64,000 bases of DNA from Flavobacterium sp. 102 (GCF_003634615.1 NZ_RBKX01000001.1:806001-870000); one strand, 5' to 3'; shown: positions 34,648 to 43,576, counted from the first letter of the stretch. Notes: generated from the sequence alone by a model not told the origin. Program-made: numbers and translations.

Positions 34648-34664
34648 TGTCCAATTTTTAAGTC

Positions 34665-35399
34665 ATGGAAAAACTTATATCCTATCCAATTTCAGTAATT
34701 TATTATTTGTGTTTCGGATTGACATTGGTCATTTTTCACCCAATTCAGTGGGTTTGTTTTAATGTTTTTGGCTACCAAGCCCATAAAAAAAGTGTCGATT
34801 ACTTGAATTTTTTTCTAACCAAATGTACCAATATTTTAGGAACGACTTACACTTTTGAAAACAGAGAAGTTATCCCCAAAGATGCGCCAATTATCTTTGT
34901 AGCCAACCACCAAAGTTTATACGATATCGTCGGAATCATTTGGTATTTAAGACGATTCCACGCCAAGTTTGTTAGCAAAAAAGAATTAGGGAAAGGCATT
35001 CCTAGTGTTTCCTATAATTTAAGACATGGTGGTTCTATTTTGATTGACAGAAAAGACCCAAAACAAGCCATTCCGCTAATCAAAGGTTTGTCTGAATACA
35101 TCGAAAAACACAAACGTTCAGCCGTAATTTTCCCGGAAGGTACACGAAGTAAAAACGGTAAACCTAAAGAATTTGCACAAAGTGGTTTAAAAATCCTATG
35201 TAAATATGCTCCTTCTGCTTATGTTGTGCCAATTACCATTAATAATTCGTGGAAAATGGTTAAATTTGGTGCTTTCCCGATGGGCTTAGGCAATCGTTTG
35301 CAATTTATCATTCACGAACCAATAGCTGTAAAAGATTATTCCTTTGAAGAATTAATGGCGAAAACAGAACAAGCGATAGTAGAATCTATAAAAAAATAA
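34665..35399 (+). CDS. plsC: 1-acyl-sn-glycerol-3-phosphate acyltransferase
   Basis: A 244-residue inner-membrane enzyme that converts lysophosphatidate to phosphatidate. It has an N-terminal membrane segment (about residues 5-28), the catalytic NHQSLYD (HX4D, about residues 81-87), and FPEGTRSKNGK, the typical PlsC substrate-binding motif. The acyl-ACP desaturase gene follows after 3 bases, so phospholipid acylation and desaturation appear co-expressed. Confidence 0.92.
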   Translation: MEKLISYPISVIYYLCFGLTLVIFHPIQWVCFNVFGYQAHKKSVDYLNFFLTKCTNILGTTYTFENREVIPKDAPIIFVANHQSLYDIVGIIWYLRRFHAKFVSKKELGKGIPSVSYNLRHGGSILIDRKDPKQAIPLIKGLSEYIEKHKRSAVIFPEGTRSKNGKPKEFAQSGLKILCKYAPSAYVVPITINNSWKMVKFGAFPMGLGNRLQFIIHEPIAVKDYSFEELMAKTEQAIVESIKK

Positions 35400-35402
35400 A
35401 AA

Positions 35403-36392
35403 ATGCCTCAAAAAAATGTTAGACTTGAAGTCATGCAATTTCTGGAAAAAGACGTCGACAAATTTGTTGATGAGTTTCTGATTCCGGTAGAAAAAATATG
35501 GCAACCTTCAGACTTACTTCCCAATTCCGAAAGTGAAAATTTCTTTGAAGAAGTAAAAGAATTAAGAGAAATTGCCAAAGATTTACCCTATGATTTTTGG
35601 GTAGTGTTGGTTGGTGATACCATTACAGAAGAAGCTTTGCCAACTTACGAAGCTTGGTTGATGGATGTTGAAGGCATTGATAATGTGGAAAGAAATGGCT
35701 GGGCAAAATGGGTTCGCCAATGGACCGGTGAAGAAAACCGCCATGGTGATTTATTGAACAAATACCTATATTTATCCGGTCGTGTGAACATGCGCGAAGT
35801 GGAAATGACAACACAACATTTAATCAATGACGGATTTGATATTGGAACCGGTCGCGATCCTTATAAAAATTTTGTGTACACTAGTTTTCAAGAATTGGCC
35901 ACTTATATTTCACACAACAGAGTTTCGCAAATTGCCAAACAGTATGGCGACAAGAAATTGTCAAAATTGTGTAAAATGATCGCCGGAGACGAAATGCGTC
36001 ACCATCATGCCTATAGTGAATTTGTGAACCAAATTTTCAAAGTTGACCCAAGCGAAATGATGTTGTCGTTTCAATACATGATGAAACAAAAAATCGTGAT
36101 GCCTGCGGTTTTCTTGAGAGAATCAGGAGAAAAAATAAGCACTGCTTTTGAAGAATTTTCTAACTCAGCACAAAAATTAGGTGTTTATACTGCTACGGAT
36201 TATGTAGACATTTTGAAGAAATTGACTGAAAAATGGGAGATTGATAAAATAACTAATCTTACAGCGGAAGCCGAAAAAGCTAGAGATTATTTGATGAGAT
36301 TACCTGAAAGAATGGCAAAAATTTCTGAAAGAATGGTCTTGCCAGAAGAAACTAAAACATTCAAATGGGTTGAACCTGCTTTGATTCGATAA
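35403..36392 (+). CDS. acyl-ACP desaturase (soluble di-iron)
   Basis: A 329-residue member of the fatty acid desaturase type 2 family, which introduces a double bond in acyl-ACP with O2 and ferredoxin-type electrons. The di-iron ligands are in EENRHGDLL and DEMRHHHAYSEF (EXXH pattern). It has no membrane helix, unlike the DesA type. The electron donor could be the ferredoxin reductase at 3981 or the small ferredoxin at 62930, though neither is linked. It forms a unit with plsC and is closed by a terminator. Confidence 0.92.
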   Translation: MPQKNVRLEVMQFLEKDVDKFVDEFLIPVEKIWQPSDLLPNSESENFFEEVKELREIAKDLPYDFWVVLVGDTITEEALPTYEAWLMDVEGIDNVERNGWAKWVRQWTGEENRHGDLLNKYLYLSGRVNMREVEMTTQHLINDGFDIGTGRDPYKNFVYTSFQELATYISHNRVSQIAKQYGDKKLSKLCKMIAGDEMRHHHAYSEFVNQIFKVDPSEMMLSFQYMMKQKIVMPAVFLRESGEKISTAFEEFSNSAQKLGVYTATDYVDILKKLTEKWEIDKITNLTAEAEKARDYLMRLPERMAKISERMVLPEETKTFKWVEPALIR

Positions 36393-36402
36393 ATAGACTT
36401 TT

Positions 36403-36426
36403 AAATCCTTTCCAACGAAAGGATTT
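36403..36426 (+). terminator. terminator after the desaturase
   Basis: AAATCCTTT (36403-36411) pairs with AAAGGATTT (36418-36426), 6-base loop, followed by T residues. It ends the plsC-desaturase unit 15 bases before the HD gene. Confidence 0.75.
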
Positions 36427-36441
36427 TTTTAAACCCAACAG

Positions 36442-37086
36442 ATGTCAGTAATTGATAAAACCATACTTTTTGTAAAAGAGAAACTCGAAAACGCTGAAGG
36501 CGGACACGATTGGTTTCATATTGAACGCGTATACAAAAATGCCATTTTGATGGCGAAGGATGAAGATTGTGATTTAACGGTTGTTAAACTTGGCGCATTG
36601 CTTCATGATATTGCCGACAGTAAATTCCACGATGGCGATGAAACAATCGGGCCTAAAACGGCTCGTGCTTTTTTAGAAGTCGAAAAGGTGGATGAAGCCA
36701 CAATTGTGCATGTGATTAATATTATCGAAAATATCTCGTTTAAAGGCGGCAATTTTGAAAAGAAATTTAGTTCAATTGAACTCGAAATAGTTCAAGATGC
36801 AGACAGATTAGACGCAATCGGGGCAATCGGGATTGCAAGATGTTTTAATTATGGCGGATTCAAAAACAGAGCGCTTTACAATCCGGCGATTGCTCCCAAA
36901 TTAAACATGAGCAAAGAAGAATATAAGAATTCAGAATCGCCAACGCTGAATCATTTCTACGAAAAATTATTGTTGCTAAAAGACAAAATGAACACCGAAA
37001 CCGGCAAAAAAATCGCATTGGAACGCCATAAATACATGGAAAACTTCCTGTCGCAGTTTTATGCGGAATGGGAAGGCGAGAAGTAG
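36442..37086 (+). CDS. HD domain phosphohydrolase (YedJ-like)
   Basis: A 214-residue protein with an HD metal site: H in HDWFHIERV (about residue 24), HD in LLHDIADSKFHDG (about residue 55) and the distal D in VQDADRLDAIGAIGIAR. This matches the uncharacterised YedJ-type HD hydrolases, which probably cleave phosphate esters of nucleotides. Substrate unknown. It ends before an intergenic TGAACACT-type repeat. Confidence 0.87.
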   Translation: MSVIDKTILFVKEKLENAEGGHDWFHIERVYKNAILMAKDEDCDLTVVKLGALLHDIADSKFHDGDETIGPKTARAFLEVEKVDEATIVHVINIIENISFKGGNFEKKFSSIELEIVQDADRLDAIGAIGIARCFNYGGFKNRALYNPAIAPKLNMSKEEYKNSESPTLNHFYEKLLLLKDKMNTETGKKIALERHKYMENFLSQFYAEWEGEK

Positions 37087-37154
37087 TATGCAGTGTTCAG
37101 TTGTTAGTAAGCAGAAGAACTGAACACTAATTGCTGAACAATGAACACTAAAAA
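37087..37154. repeat. TGTTCAGTT / ACTGAACACT intergenic repeat
   Basis: The gap between two convergent genes contains CAGTGTTCAGTT, then AACTGAACACTAA and TGAACAATGAACACTAA. The inverted words CAGTGTTCAGTT and AACTGAACACT can pair. It is related to the block at 3947-3980. Confidence 0.6.
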
Positions 37155-37937
37155 TTATTTCCCTGTAAAACTGGCTTTCCTTTTTTCCAAAAATGCCGTT
37201 GTTCCTTCTTTAAAATCTTCTGTTCCAAAACATTTTCCAAAGTTTCTGATTTCCACATCAAAACCGTCAACATCGTGTTTGTAATTGGCATTGATTGCTT
37301 TTATCGCTTTTCCGATAGCGTTTGGAGAATTGCGCATGATTTTCGAAGCAATGTTTTGGGTAAATTCTAATAGTTCGGCTTGAGGCACTACGTGATTGAC
37401 CAAGCCATAAGACTTAGCCGTTTCTGCATCAATCATTCCTGCAGTCATTATCATTTCCATGGCGCGTCCTTTTCCGACTAATTGTGGCAAACGCTGTGTT
37501 CCGCCATAACCCGGAATAACACCTAAAGAAGTTTCAGGCAATCCCATTTTAGCATTATCGGAAGCAATTCGGAAATGACAAGCCATTGCCAATTCTAAGC
37601 CGCCGCCAAGCGCAAAGCCATTCACAGCTGCAATAACCGGAGTTCTCAATTTTTCTACAAAATCAAATAATAATTCTTGTCCTTGAGCCGCTAATTGTGC
37701 GCCTTCTTCAATAGAAAAACTAGCAAATTCCGAGATGTCAGCGCCGGCTACAAAAGCTTTTTCGCCTTCGCCAGTGATGATAATTACTCGAACATCAGTA
37801 TTGTTTTCTAGGCTTTCAAAAGCATCGTGTAATTCCTGAATAGTTGCTTTGTTCAAAGCATTTAATTTTGCCGGACGATTAATAGTAATTTGTCCGATGC
37901 CGTTGTCAATAGCAACAAGTATGTTTTCGAAGTTCAT
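37155..37937 (-). CDS. enoyl-CoA hydratase/isomerase family protein
   Basis: A 260-residue crotonase-fold enzyme acting on enoyl-CoA thioesters. The oxyanion-hole segments are AFVAGADISEF (about residues 61-71) and NGFALGGGLELAMACHFR (about 103-120). Glu residues in the expected hydratase positions are present (LELA; ETSLGVIPG). Likely beta-oxidation or a related CoA pathway; the exact substrate is unclear. It stands between an HD hydrolase and a histidine kinase with no operon partner. Confidence 0.9.
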   Translation of the reverse strand: MNFENILVAIDNGIGQITINRPAKLNALNKATIQELHDAFESLENNTDVRVIIITGEGEKAFVAGADISEFASFSIEEGAQLAAQGQELLFDFVEKLRTPVIAAVNGFALGGGLELAMACHFRIASDNAKMGLPETSLGVIPGYGGTQRLPQLVGKGRAMEMIMTAGMIDAETAKSYGLVNHVVPQAELLEFTQNIASKIMRNSPNAIGKAIKAINANYKHDVDGFDVEIRNFGKCFGTEDFKEGTTAFLEKRKASFTGK

Positions 37938-37988
37938 AGTTTATAGTTTTAAGTAAAAACAATTTGTGGTAATTTGTGAAATCTGTGT

Positions 37989-39440
37989 TTATTTAACAAT
38001 AGGAAGCGACACAATAAACGTTGAGCCTTTTCCAAGTTCGGTTTCAAATGTAATAGTTCCTTTGTAATTTTCTATAATGTTTTTGATAATTCCCAATCCC
38101 AATCCCATACCGCTGGTTTTGGTGGTGAATTTTGGTTCGAAAATATAATCGATGTTTTCTGAACTAATTCCGATTCCATTGTCTTTAACCGAAATAATGA
38201 CATTGTCTTTCACTTCATTTACCGAAACCAAAACCTGCTTTTCTTCTTGATCTTCCGGAATGGATTGCGTGGCATTTTTAACTAAATTGGTAATGATTCT
38301 AATCAATTGTGTTCGGTCCAGTTTCGATATAATTTCTTCTTTATCACTTTCAAAAACGATATAATCTTCATTAAAAATATCCAAAGCCAATTCAACCACA
38401 TCAACCACATTCAGATTTTCATTCTGCTGCGCCGGCATCGAAGCAAAGTTAGAAAACGCCGATGCGACTGAACTCATCGTGTCAATTTGCTGAATCATGG
38501 TTTTAGAATAATCATTCAGTTTTTGCTTCAAATCAGGATCATTTGGGTCAAATTTTCTTTCGAAACTTTGCACCGTTAAACGCATTGGTGTCAACGGATT
38601 TTTGATTTCGTGGGCGACTTGCTTTGCCATTTCACGCCAAGCTTGTTCACGTTCGCTTTGGGCCAACATGGAGGCACTTTCTTCCAGTTTGTCTACCATT
38701 TGGTTATAAGCATTGATCAAAGAGTTGATTTCTTTACTATTGGCTTCAATGACAATTTTTTCGTTTTTTTGGTTCAGACTGGTTTCGTTGATTTTATCCG
38801 AAATGGTTTTCAGCGATTTGGTGATATAACTGGATAGAAAATAGGCCAAAGCGAAAGCAATAACCAACATAAAAGAATATACCTGACTCAAGCGGAGTAA
38901 AAATTCACGCAGTTCAGTCTCGTAAAAACCATCGTCTTCAACATAAGGAAGGTTTAGAATGCCCAAGGGTTTAAATTTGTCATCTTTGATTTGGCTATAA
39001 GAGGAACGGTTTTTTACACCGTCAATATTTTTAATGTCAACATATCTTTTGTCAACAGAAGATTGAACGAGTTTCAGGATATAGTTAGGAATTGGCGGCG
39101 CCACTTTATCCACGGAAAAGGTTGACTTAGAAGATTTGACCAATTTTCCTTCTAAAGAATAAATATTGATTTCAAGGTTGTGAATGTCTGACAGTTCGTG
39201 TATTTTATCCTTAAAAATCAATCGAAGATTTTCAGGTGTCAGCGGATACGTTGTCGTGGAAAGCACATAGTTGATGTGCTCTTTGATGGCAAATTCTTTT
39301 CGGTCTAAACGTTCTTGGTGATAATCTTTGGCTTCATTCTTAAACTGAATAATCGAAATAGAAGCCATCAAAATCGAGGCAATTAATATCAATATAATCA
39401 TCGACAGGAAAATCCTGATGCGAAGCGAAAGCATTGACAT
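37989..39440 (-). CDS. sensor histidine kinase, orphan (NtrY-like)
   Basis: A 483-residue membrane kinase. It has two helices (about residues 6-28 and 190-212) around a periplasmic sensor region, a HAMP-like linker, the phospho-acceptor H-box HEIKNPLTPMRLTVQ, N-box ITNLVKNATQS, and G-boxes DNGIGI and GMGLGLG. No response regulator is adjacent. I place the start at ATG 39440. The upstream ATG at 39470 lies in an AGGCATT tandem repeat and another at 39458 is possible, so the start is uncertain. Confidence 0.88.
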   Translation of the reverse strand: MSMLSLRIRIFLSMIILILIASILMASISIIQFKNEAKDYHQERLDRKEFAIKEHINYVLSTTTYPLTPENLRLIFKDKIHELSDIHNLEINIYSLEGKLVKSSKSTFSVDKVAPPIPNYILKLVQSSVDKRYVDIKNIDGVKNRSSYSQIKDDKFKPLGILNLPYVEDDGFYETELREFLLRLSQVYSFMLVIAFALAYFLSSYITKSLKTISDKINETSLNQKNEKIVIEANSKEINSLINAYNQMVDKLEESASMLAQSEREQAWREMAKQVAHEIKNPLTPMRLTVQSFERKFDPNDPDLKQKLNDYSKTMIQQIDTMSSVASAFSNFASMPAQQNENLNVVDVVELALDIFNEDYIVFESDKEEIISKLDRTQLIRIITNLVKNATQSIPEDQEEKQVLVSVNEVKDNVIISVKDNGIGISSENIDYIFEPKFTTKTSGMGLGLGIIKNIIENYKGTITFETELGKGSTFIVSLPIVK

Positions 39441-39463
39441 TTTGAAGCCGTTTATCATTTTTA

Positions 39464-39494
39464 TAGGCATTAGGCATTAGGCATTAGGCATTAG
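39464..39494. repeat. AGGCATT heptamer tandem repeat
   Basis: Four direct copies of AGGCATT run from 39464, at the 5' end of the histidine kinase frame. A related GCCTAATGCC stretch lies at 13646-13655 between atpB and atpE. It shows why the longest reading frame at this kinase may not be the real one. Confidence 0.7.
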
Positions 39495-39522
39495 TTACTA
39501 TTACCTAGTGGCTTTTACCTTA

Positions 39523-40062
39523 TTATTTTTTCTCCCGAATTCGTTTGTAAAATTTAAAACCAAGCATAATCAAAATCGAAAACAAAACAATTCCGACCAC
39601 GCCATAAATCCAGTTGAAAGCATTTTTTAAAATTACTAAAAAAACGACAGAAAATAGGATAATCGTGGCGCCTTCATTCCACAATCGCATAAAGTTAGAG
39701 CTGTATTTGAATTTGTCCTTTTGCAACTGATTGTAAATTTGATGGCATTTGAAATGATAAGCGAATAATAAAACTACAAAACCTAATTTCACTTGCATCC
39801 ATGGCATATGAATCCATGCGGGCATCAAATGTAACAACCACAAAGCGAATATTGTTGCCAAAACCGCACTAGGCCAAGTGATGATATACCAAAGACGGTA
39901 AGTCATAATTTTGTATTGCTTTTGCAAAATTTCTTTCTCAGGCGAAGGTTTGTCGTTGGCTTCAATTTGGTACACAAACAAGCGAACAATATAAAACAAA
40001 CCCGCAAACCATGTGATAACAAAGATGAGGTGCAATGATTTTATGTAGTTGTACAATTCCAT
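39523..40062 (-). CDS. hemJ: protoporphyrinogen oxidase HemJ (CopD/UPF0093 family)
   Basis: A 179-residue membrane protein with four helices. It matches HemJ, which oxidises protoporphyrinogen IX to protoporphyrin IX. The conserved His is in IKSLHLIFVITWFAGLFYI (about residue 11), with MTYRLWYIITWPSAVL and WMQVKLGFVVLLFAYHF as further family segments. Location 8 bases after hemH, which makes haem from this product, strongly supports HemJ over a copper-resistance role. Confidence 0.88.
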   Translation of the reverse strand: MELYNYIKSLHLIFVITWFAGLFYIVRLFVYQIEANDKPSPEKEILQKQYKIMTYRLWYIITWPSAVLATIFALWLLHLMPAWIHMPWMQVKLGFVVLLFAYHFKCHQIYNQLQKDKFKYSSNFMRLWNEGATIILFSVVFLVILKNAFNWIYGVVGIVLFSILIMLGFKFYKRIREKK

Positions 40063-40070
40063 TTAGAAAA

Positions 40071-41084
40071 TTATTTTGCCCAATCTTTCACCCAATTTGC
40101 CACGACTTCACACCATTCGTCTTCATCATTCAAACAAGGCACCGCAAAGAATTCTTCGCCACCGTGTTCTTTGAAATCTTCATTGGCACGCATGGCAATT
40201 TCTTCTAAAGTTTCCAAACAATCGCTAACGAATGCCGGCGTAACTACGGCTAATTTTTTAATGCCTTTTTCGGGCATTTTATTGATTTCAACATCGGTGT
40301 AAGGTGTCAACCATTTGTCACCGGCTAAGCGAGATTGGAAAGTCTGACTGTATTTGCCTTCCGGAATTCCTAGTAATTCAACCACTTGTCTTGTCGTTTC
40401 ATAACATTGGTGTCGATAGCAAAATTCATGTGCCGGCGAAGCGGTTACACAACATTTACCATCAATAGTACAATGTGATTTGGTTATATCGGTTTTGCGA
40501 ATATGACGTTTCGGAATGCCGTGATAGGAAAACAATAAATGATCGTATTCAAATCCGGCTAAGTGTTTTTTAATCGAATGGGCTAAGGTTTTGATAAAAT
40601 CAGGTTTGTTGTAAAAAGCCGGAACTTTGGAAATCGTCATTTCAGGGAAATGTTTCTGTTGCAATTCATCGGCTAAAGCCCAAATTGTGGTCGTAGAAGC
40701 CATCGCATATTGCGGATACAAAGCCAACAACATCACTTCGGTTACACCTTTGTCTTTCAATTCCTGTAATCCTTTTTGCATCGTCATCGTTCCGTAACGC
40801 ATCGCTAAGGCCACTGGTACATCAACCAATTTCTCCACTTTTTGGTGCATTTTCTTCGAGAAAACAATTAGCGGCGAACCTTCATCCGTCCATATTTGAC
40901 TGTAAGCCTCGGCTGATTTTTTTGGGCGTGTTTGTAAAATAATCCCGCGTACTAAAAGCGCTCTTAATAAAAATGGAACGTCGATCACGTATTTATCCAT
41001 TAAAAATTCATCTAAATACGGTTTTACATCTTTGGCAGTTGGACTTTCGGGCGAACCGAGATTGACTAATAATACTCCTTTCAT
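40071..41084 (-). CDS. hemH: ferrochelatase
   Basis: A 337-residue enzyme that inserts Fe2+ into protoporphyrin IX, the last step of protohaem synthesis. The opening KGVLLVNLGSPESP and the catalytic His (H188) in LFSYHGIPKRHI are diagnostic. A Cys cluster (CCVTASPAHEFC, HQC) occurs around residues 208-228 and may bind a [2Fe-2S] centre as in some bacterial ferrochelatases; that is uncertain. It precedes hemJ by 8 bases and they are likely one operon. Confidence 0.95.
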   Translation of the reverse strand: MKGVLLVNLGSPESPTAKDVKPYLDEFLMDKYVIDVPFLLRALLVRGIILQTRPKKSAEAYSQIWTDEGSPLIVFSKKMHQKVEKLVDVPVALAMRYGTMTMQKGLQELKDKGVTEVMLLALYPQYAMASTTTIWALADELQQKHFPEMTISKVPAFYNKPDFIKTLAHSIKKHLAGFEYDHLLFSYHGIPKRHIRKTDITKSHCTIDGKCCVTASPAHEFCYRHQCYETTRQVVELLGIPEGKYSQTFQSRLAGDKWLTPYTDVEINKMPEKGIKKLAVVTPAFVSDCLETLEEIAMRANEDFKEHGGEEFFAVPCLNDEDEWCEVVANWVKDWAK

Positions 41085-41183
41085 TTTGGCAATTTTAATT
41101 TTGTTAAAAGTAATGAAACTTCTTTTTTGACTTTAGTTTAAACAGTTTTTTTGCTAATGGTTTGATATACGAAATCAATTGGA

Positions 41184-42056
41184 TTAGGTATTGGCATTCA
41201 GACTCATTAAATATTTTTTGGGTGTCGTGGCAAATTTCTTTTTGAACGCTGCAATAAAATGACTTCCGGTGCTGTAGCCGATTTTGAGCCCAACTTCATT
41301 CACATTATATGAACCGGAATCCAATAATTGTCGGGCGTAATCCATTTTATAATCGAATAAAAAACCATAAACCGTGTCGCCGTAAATTTGCTTGAACCCC
41401 ATTTTTAATTTTTTCAAACTTAATCCAACTTGCTCCGAAAGCTCTTCTAATCCTGGCGGTTCAGCCATATTGGCAATCATGATTTCTTTGGCTTTTTTGA
41501 TTTTCATGACATTGTCTTCGTCAATTAGGAATGGACATTGTTCAGCATTCGGGTCTTCGTTTCTATTGAAATACAAACTCAACAATTCATAACCTTTCCC
41601 TTTATAATATAGATTTTTGATGGAAGGATTGAGTGAGTAATGAAACATTTGACTCAAAACAATCGCCATTGACGGACTAATATTTTCTTCTTGGTAATAT
41701 TTTTTATCGTTGTTCTCCGGACTCAAGAACGGAATATGGTCAGACTGATTGGTGAACAAAGAATGAAACTTTTGGATGGAAATAATCACCGAAATCACCC
41801 AAGAATTTGGAGCCAATTCTAAATCTAAAGGCAGTTCTTTTTGTGGATTGTAGAACAACAATGACTTTTCTTCTTTTAAATCTAACGCATAATTTCCCTG
41901 ATTGAAGACAAATTTTGCTTTGCCTTTAATGCCGAAGTGAAATTGTATAAGTCCTTGACTGATATGTCTTTTTACATGAAAATTGTCATTTCCATCGTTT
42001 TGAAAACGAATTAAAGTAAAATCATTTTCAATAGTTATAACTTCTTGAGAACCCAT
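41184..42056 (-). CDS. AraC family transcriptional regulator
   Basis: A 290-residue regulator. The N-terminal half (HISQGLIQFHFGIKGKAKFV) is a PchR-like ligand domain. The C-terminal half (about residues 185-290) has two helix-turn-helix elements: PPGLEELSEQVGLSLKKLKM and NVNEVGLKIGYSTGSHFIAAF. PchR-type members respond to iron or siderophore state. It is divergent from hemA, and the 228-base gap holds paired ACAGCG repeats and a GCTAAA palindrome, so control of haem genes and itself is likely. The ligand is unknown. Confidence 0.92.
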   Translation of the reverse strand: MGSQEVITIENDFTLIRFQNDGNDNFHVKRHISQGLIQFHFGIKGKAKFVFNQGNYALDLKEEKSLLFYNPQKELPLDLELAPNSWVISVIISIQKFHSLFTNQSDHIPFLSPENNDKKYYQEENISPSMAIVLSQMFHYSLNPSIKNLYYKGKGYELLSLYFNRNEDPNAEQCPFLIDEDNVMKIKKAKEIMIANMAEPPGLEELSEQVGLSLKKLKMGFKQIYGDTVYGFLFDYKMDYARQLLDSGSYNVNEVGLKIGYSTGSHFIAAFKKKFATTPKKYLMSLNANT

Positions 42057-42149
42057 AGCGATATTTTTTCGTATATGATTTCGAAAGCAAGTGAAATTCT
42101 TATTTAGAATGAATCTACATAAAGAGTTTGCGAAGACTTGATTTCATTG

Positions 42150-42157
42150 CAAATTTA
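42150..42157 (-). promoter_or_regulatory. -7 promoter element TAAATTTG of the AraC gene
   Basis: Minus-strand TAAATTTG fits TAnnTTTG, 93 bases before the AraC ATG at 42056. The palindrome GCTAAA-N6-TTTAGC (42169-42186) lies where the spacer and -33 region would be. Confidence 0.45.
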
Positions 42158-42168
42158 TAATAAATAAC

Positions 42169-42186
42169 GCTAAAAAGATATTTAGC
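42169..42186. promoter_or_regulatory. candidate operator palindrome GCTAAA-N6-TTTAGC
   Basis: A perfect 6-bp inverted repeat with a 6-base spacer in the divergent AraC-hemA region, upstream of the AraC -7 element. It may serve autoregulation. Function is inferred from position only. Confidence 0.4.
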
Positions 42187-42200
42187 AATCAAAATATCTC

Positions 42201-42227
42201 ACAGCGACACAAAAAGTCCCTACAGCG
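42201..42227. promoter_or_regulatory. candidate AraC operator: two ACAGCG direct repeats, 21-bp spaced
   Basis: ACAGCG occurs at 42201-42206 and 42222-42227, a 21-bp period (two helical turns), ending 24 bases before the hemA -7 element. Tandem same-face half-sites just upstream of -33 are typical of AraC activators. Confidence 0.5.
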
Positions 42228-42251
42228 TTACTTTTATAAATTGTATAGTAA

Positions 42252-42259
42252 TATTTTTG
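42252..42259 (+). promoter_or_regulatory. -7 promoter element TATTTTTG of the hem operon
   Basis: Fits TAnnTTTG, 25 bases before the hemA ATG at 42285. No strong -33 TTG is present at the expected place, which agrees with an activator-dependent promoter. Confidence 0.55.
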
Positions 42260-42284
42260 TTGAACTTTTTAAGGAAAGTAGTCT

Positions 42285-43544
42285 ATGGAAAATTTTAATA
42301 TGTCGAAACATACCTCTTTTTACGCCGTTGGATTAAGTTATAAAAAAGCAGATGCTGAAATCAGAGGAAAGTTCAGTTTGGATGCCAAAGCAAAATCAAC
42401 TTTATTGATGCAAGCCGAAGCAGAAGGAATCGAGGCCTTAATCGTTACATCAACCTGTAACCGAACTGAAATATACGGTTTTGCTAATCATCCTTACGAG
42501 TTAATCAAATTGCTTTGCGAAAACAGCCAAGGTTCTGTACAAGAGTTTCAAGAAGTGGCTTACATTTATAAAAATCAAGAAGCAATTAACCACATGTTTC
42601 GCGTTGGAACCGGTTTAGACAGTCAAATCTTAGGTGATTTTGAAATCATCAGCCAGATGAAGATTGCTTTTGTTGAGAGTAAATCAAATGGTTTGGTGAA
42701 TTCGTTCTTAGAAAGATTAGTGAATTCCGTTATTCAAGCCAGCAAAAAAATCAAAACCGATACCAATATTTCTACCGGAGCCACTTCAGTTTCATTTGCT
42801 TCAGTACAATACATTATCAAAAATGTTGAAGATATTGCCAATAAAAATATTCTGCTTTTTGGAACGGGAAAAATAGGCAGAAACACTTGCGAAAATTTGG
42901 TTAAACATACCAAGCATGAGCAAATCACGTTAATCAATCGTACCAAAGACAAAGCCGAAAAATTAGGTCAAAAGTTAGATCTAGTCGTTAAAGACTATGC
43001 TGATTTACAATTGGAACTGCAAAAAGCTGACGTTGTAGTTGTAGCGACCGGTGCTCAAAATCCAACGATTGATAAAGCCATTTTAAATTTGAAAAAACCG
43101 TTGTTGATTTTAGATTTATCGATTCCTAAAAATGTAAACGAAAATGTACAGGAAATAGAAGGTGTGACTTTAATTCATTTAGACCATCTTTCTCAAATTA
43201 CGGATGAGACTTTAGAAAACAGAAAATTGCACATTCCGGCAGCGGAAGCGATTATTGAAGAAATCAAAGAAGAGTTTATGGCTTGGGCCAAAAACCGAAA
43301 GTTTGCACCAACTATTCAAGCGTTGAAAGAAAAACTCAATTCTATCAAAGATGGCGAATTGAATGTACAACGCAAAAAATTATCCAATTTTGATGAAGAG
43401 CAAGCCGAATTAATCAGCAATAGAATTATCCAAAAAATCACCAATCATTTTGTAAATCATCTGAAAGATGGCGATTCTATGGACGAAGGCATCGAATGGA
43501 TTGAAAAAGTTTTCCAGTTAGACCAGGAAAAATCATTTTTTTAA
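42285..43544 (+). CDS. hemA: glutamyl-tRNA reductase
   Basis: A 419-residue enzyme that reduces glutamyl-tRNA to glutamate-1-semialdehyde with NADPH, the committed step of the C5 haem pathway. The catalytic Cys is C58 in TSTCNRTEIY; the NADPH site is LLFGTGKIGRNT (about residues 190-201); a C-terminal helical dimerisation domain follows. ATG 42300 (MSKHTS) is an alternative start. It heads hemA-C-D-E-lipoprotein-F-B. HemL is not in the window. Confidence 0.95.
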   Translation: MENFNMSKHTSFYAVGLSYKKADAEIRGKFSLDAKAKSTLLMQAEAEGIEALIVTSTCNRTEIYGFANHPYELIKLLCENSQGSVQEFQEVAYIYKNQEAINHMFRVGTGLDSQILGDFEIISQMKIAFVESKSNGLVNSFLERLVNSVIQASKKIKTDTNISTGATSVSFASVQYIIKNVEDIANKNILLFGTGKIGRNTCENLVKHTKHEQITLINRTKDKAEKLGQKLDLVVKDYADLQLELQKADVVVVATGAQNPTIDKAILNLKKPLLILDLSIPKNVNENVQEIEGVTLIHLDHLSQITDETLENRKLHIPAAEAIIEEIKEEFMAWAKNRKFAPTIQALKEKLNSIKDGELNVQRKKLSNFDEEQAELISNRIIQKITNHFVNHLKDGDSMDEGIEWIEKVFQLDQEKSFF

Positions 43545-43560
43545 AACCCTGCGTCTTCGC

Positions 43561-43576
43561 TCCCGAAGCTTCGGGA
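43561..43576. repeat. palindrome TCCCGAAGCTTCGGGA (copy 1)
   Basis: A perfect 16-bp palindrome in the 53-base gap between hemA and hemC. Other perfect copies lie inside hemF (47151-47166) and after hemB (48650-48665). Degenerate relatives lie at 24157-24172 and 49188-49203. Confidence 0.85.

Noticed and set aside
34418..34664. SOS/LexA box upstream of recA
   Set aside because: Only a weak inverted repeat ATATAC-N7-GTATAT is present at 34560-34578, nearer to plsC than to recA, and it matches no LexA site known to me.
39523..40062. CopD copper-resistance role for the four-helix protein
   Set aside because: Adjacency to hemH and the HemJ-type conserved His favour protoporphyrinogen oxidase.
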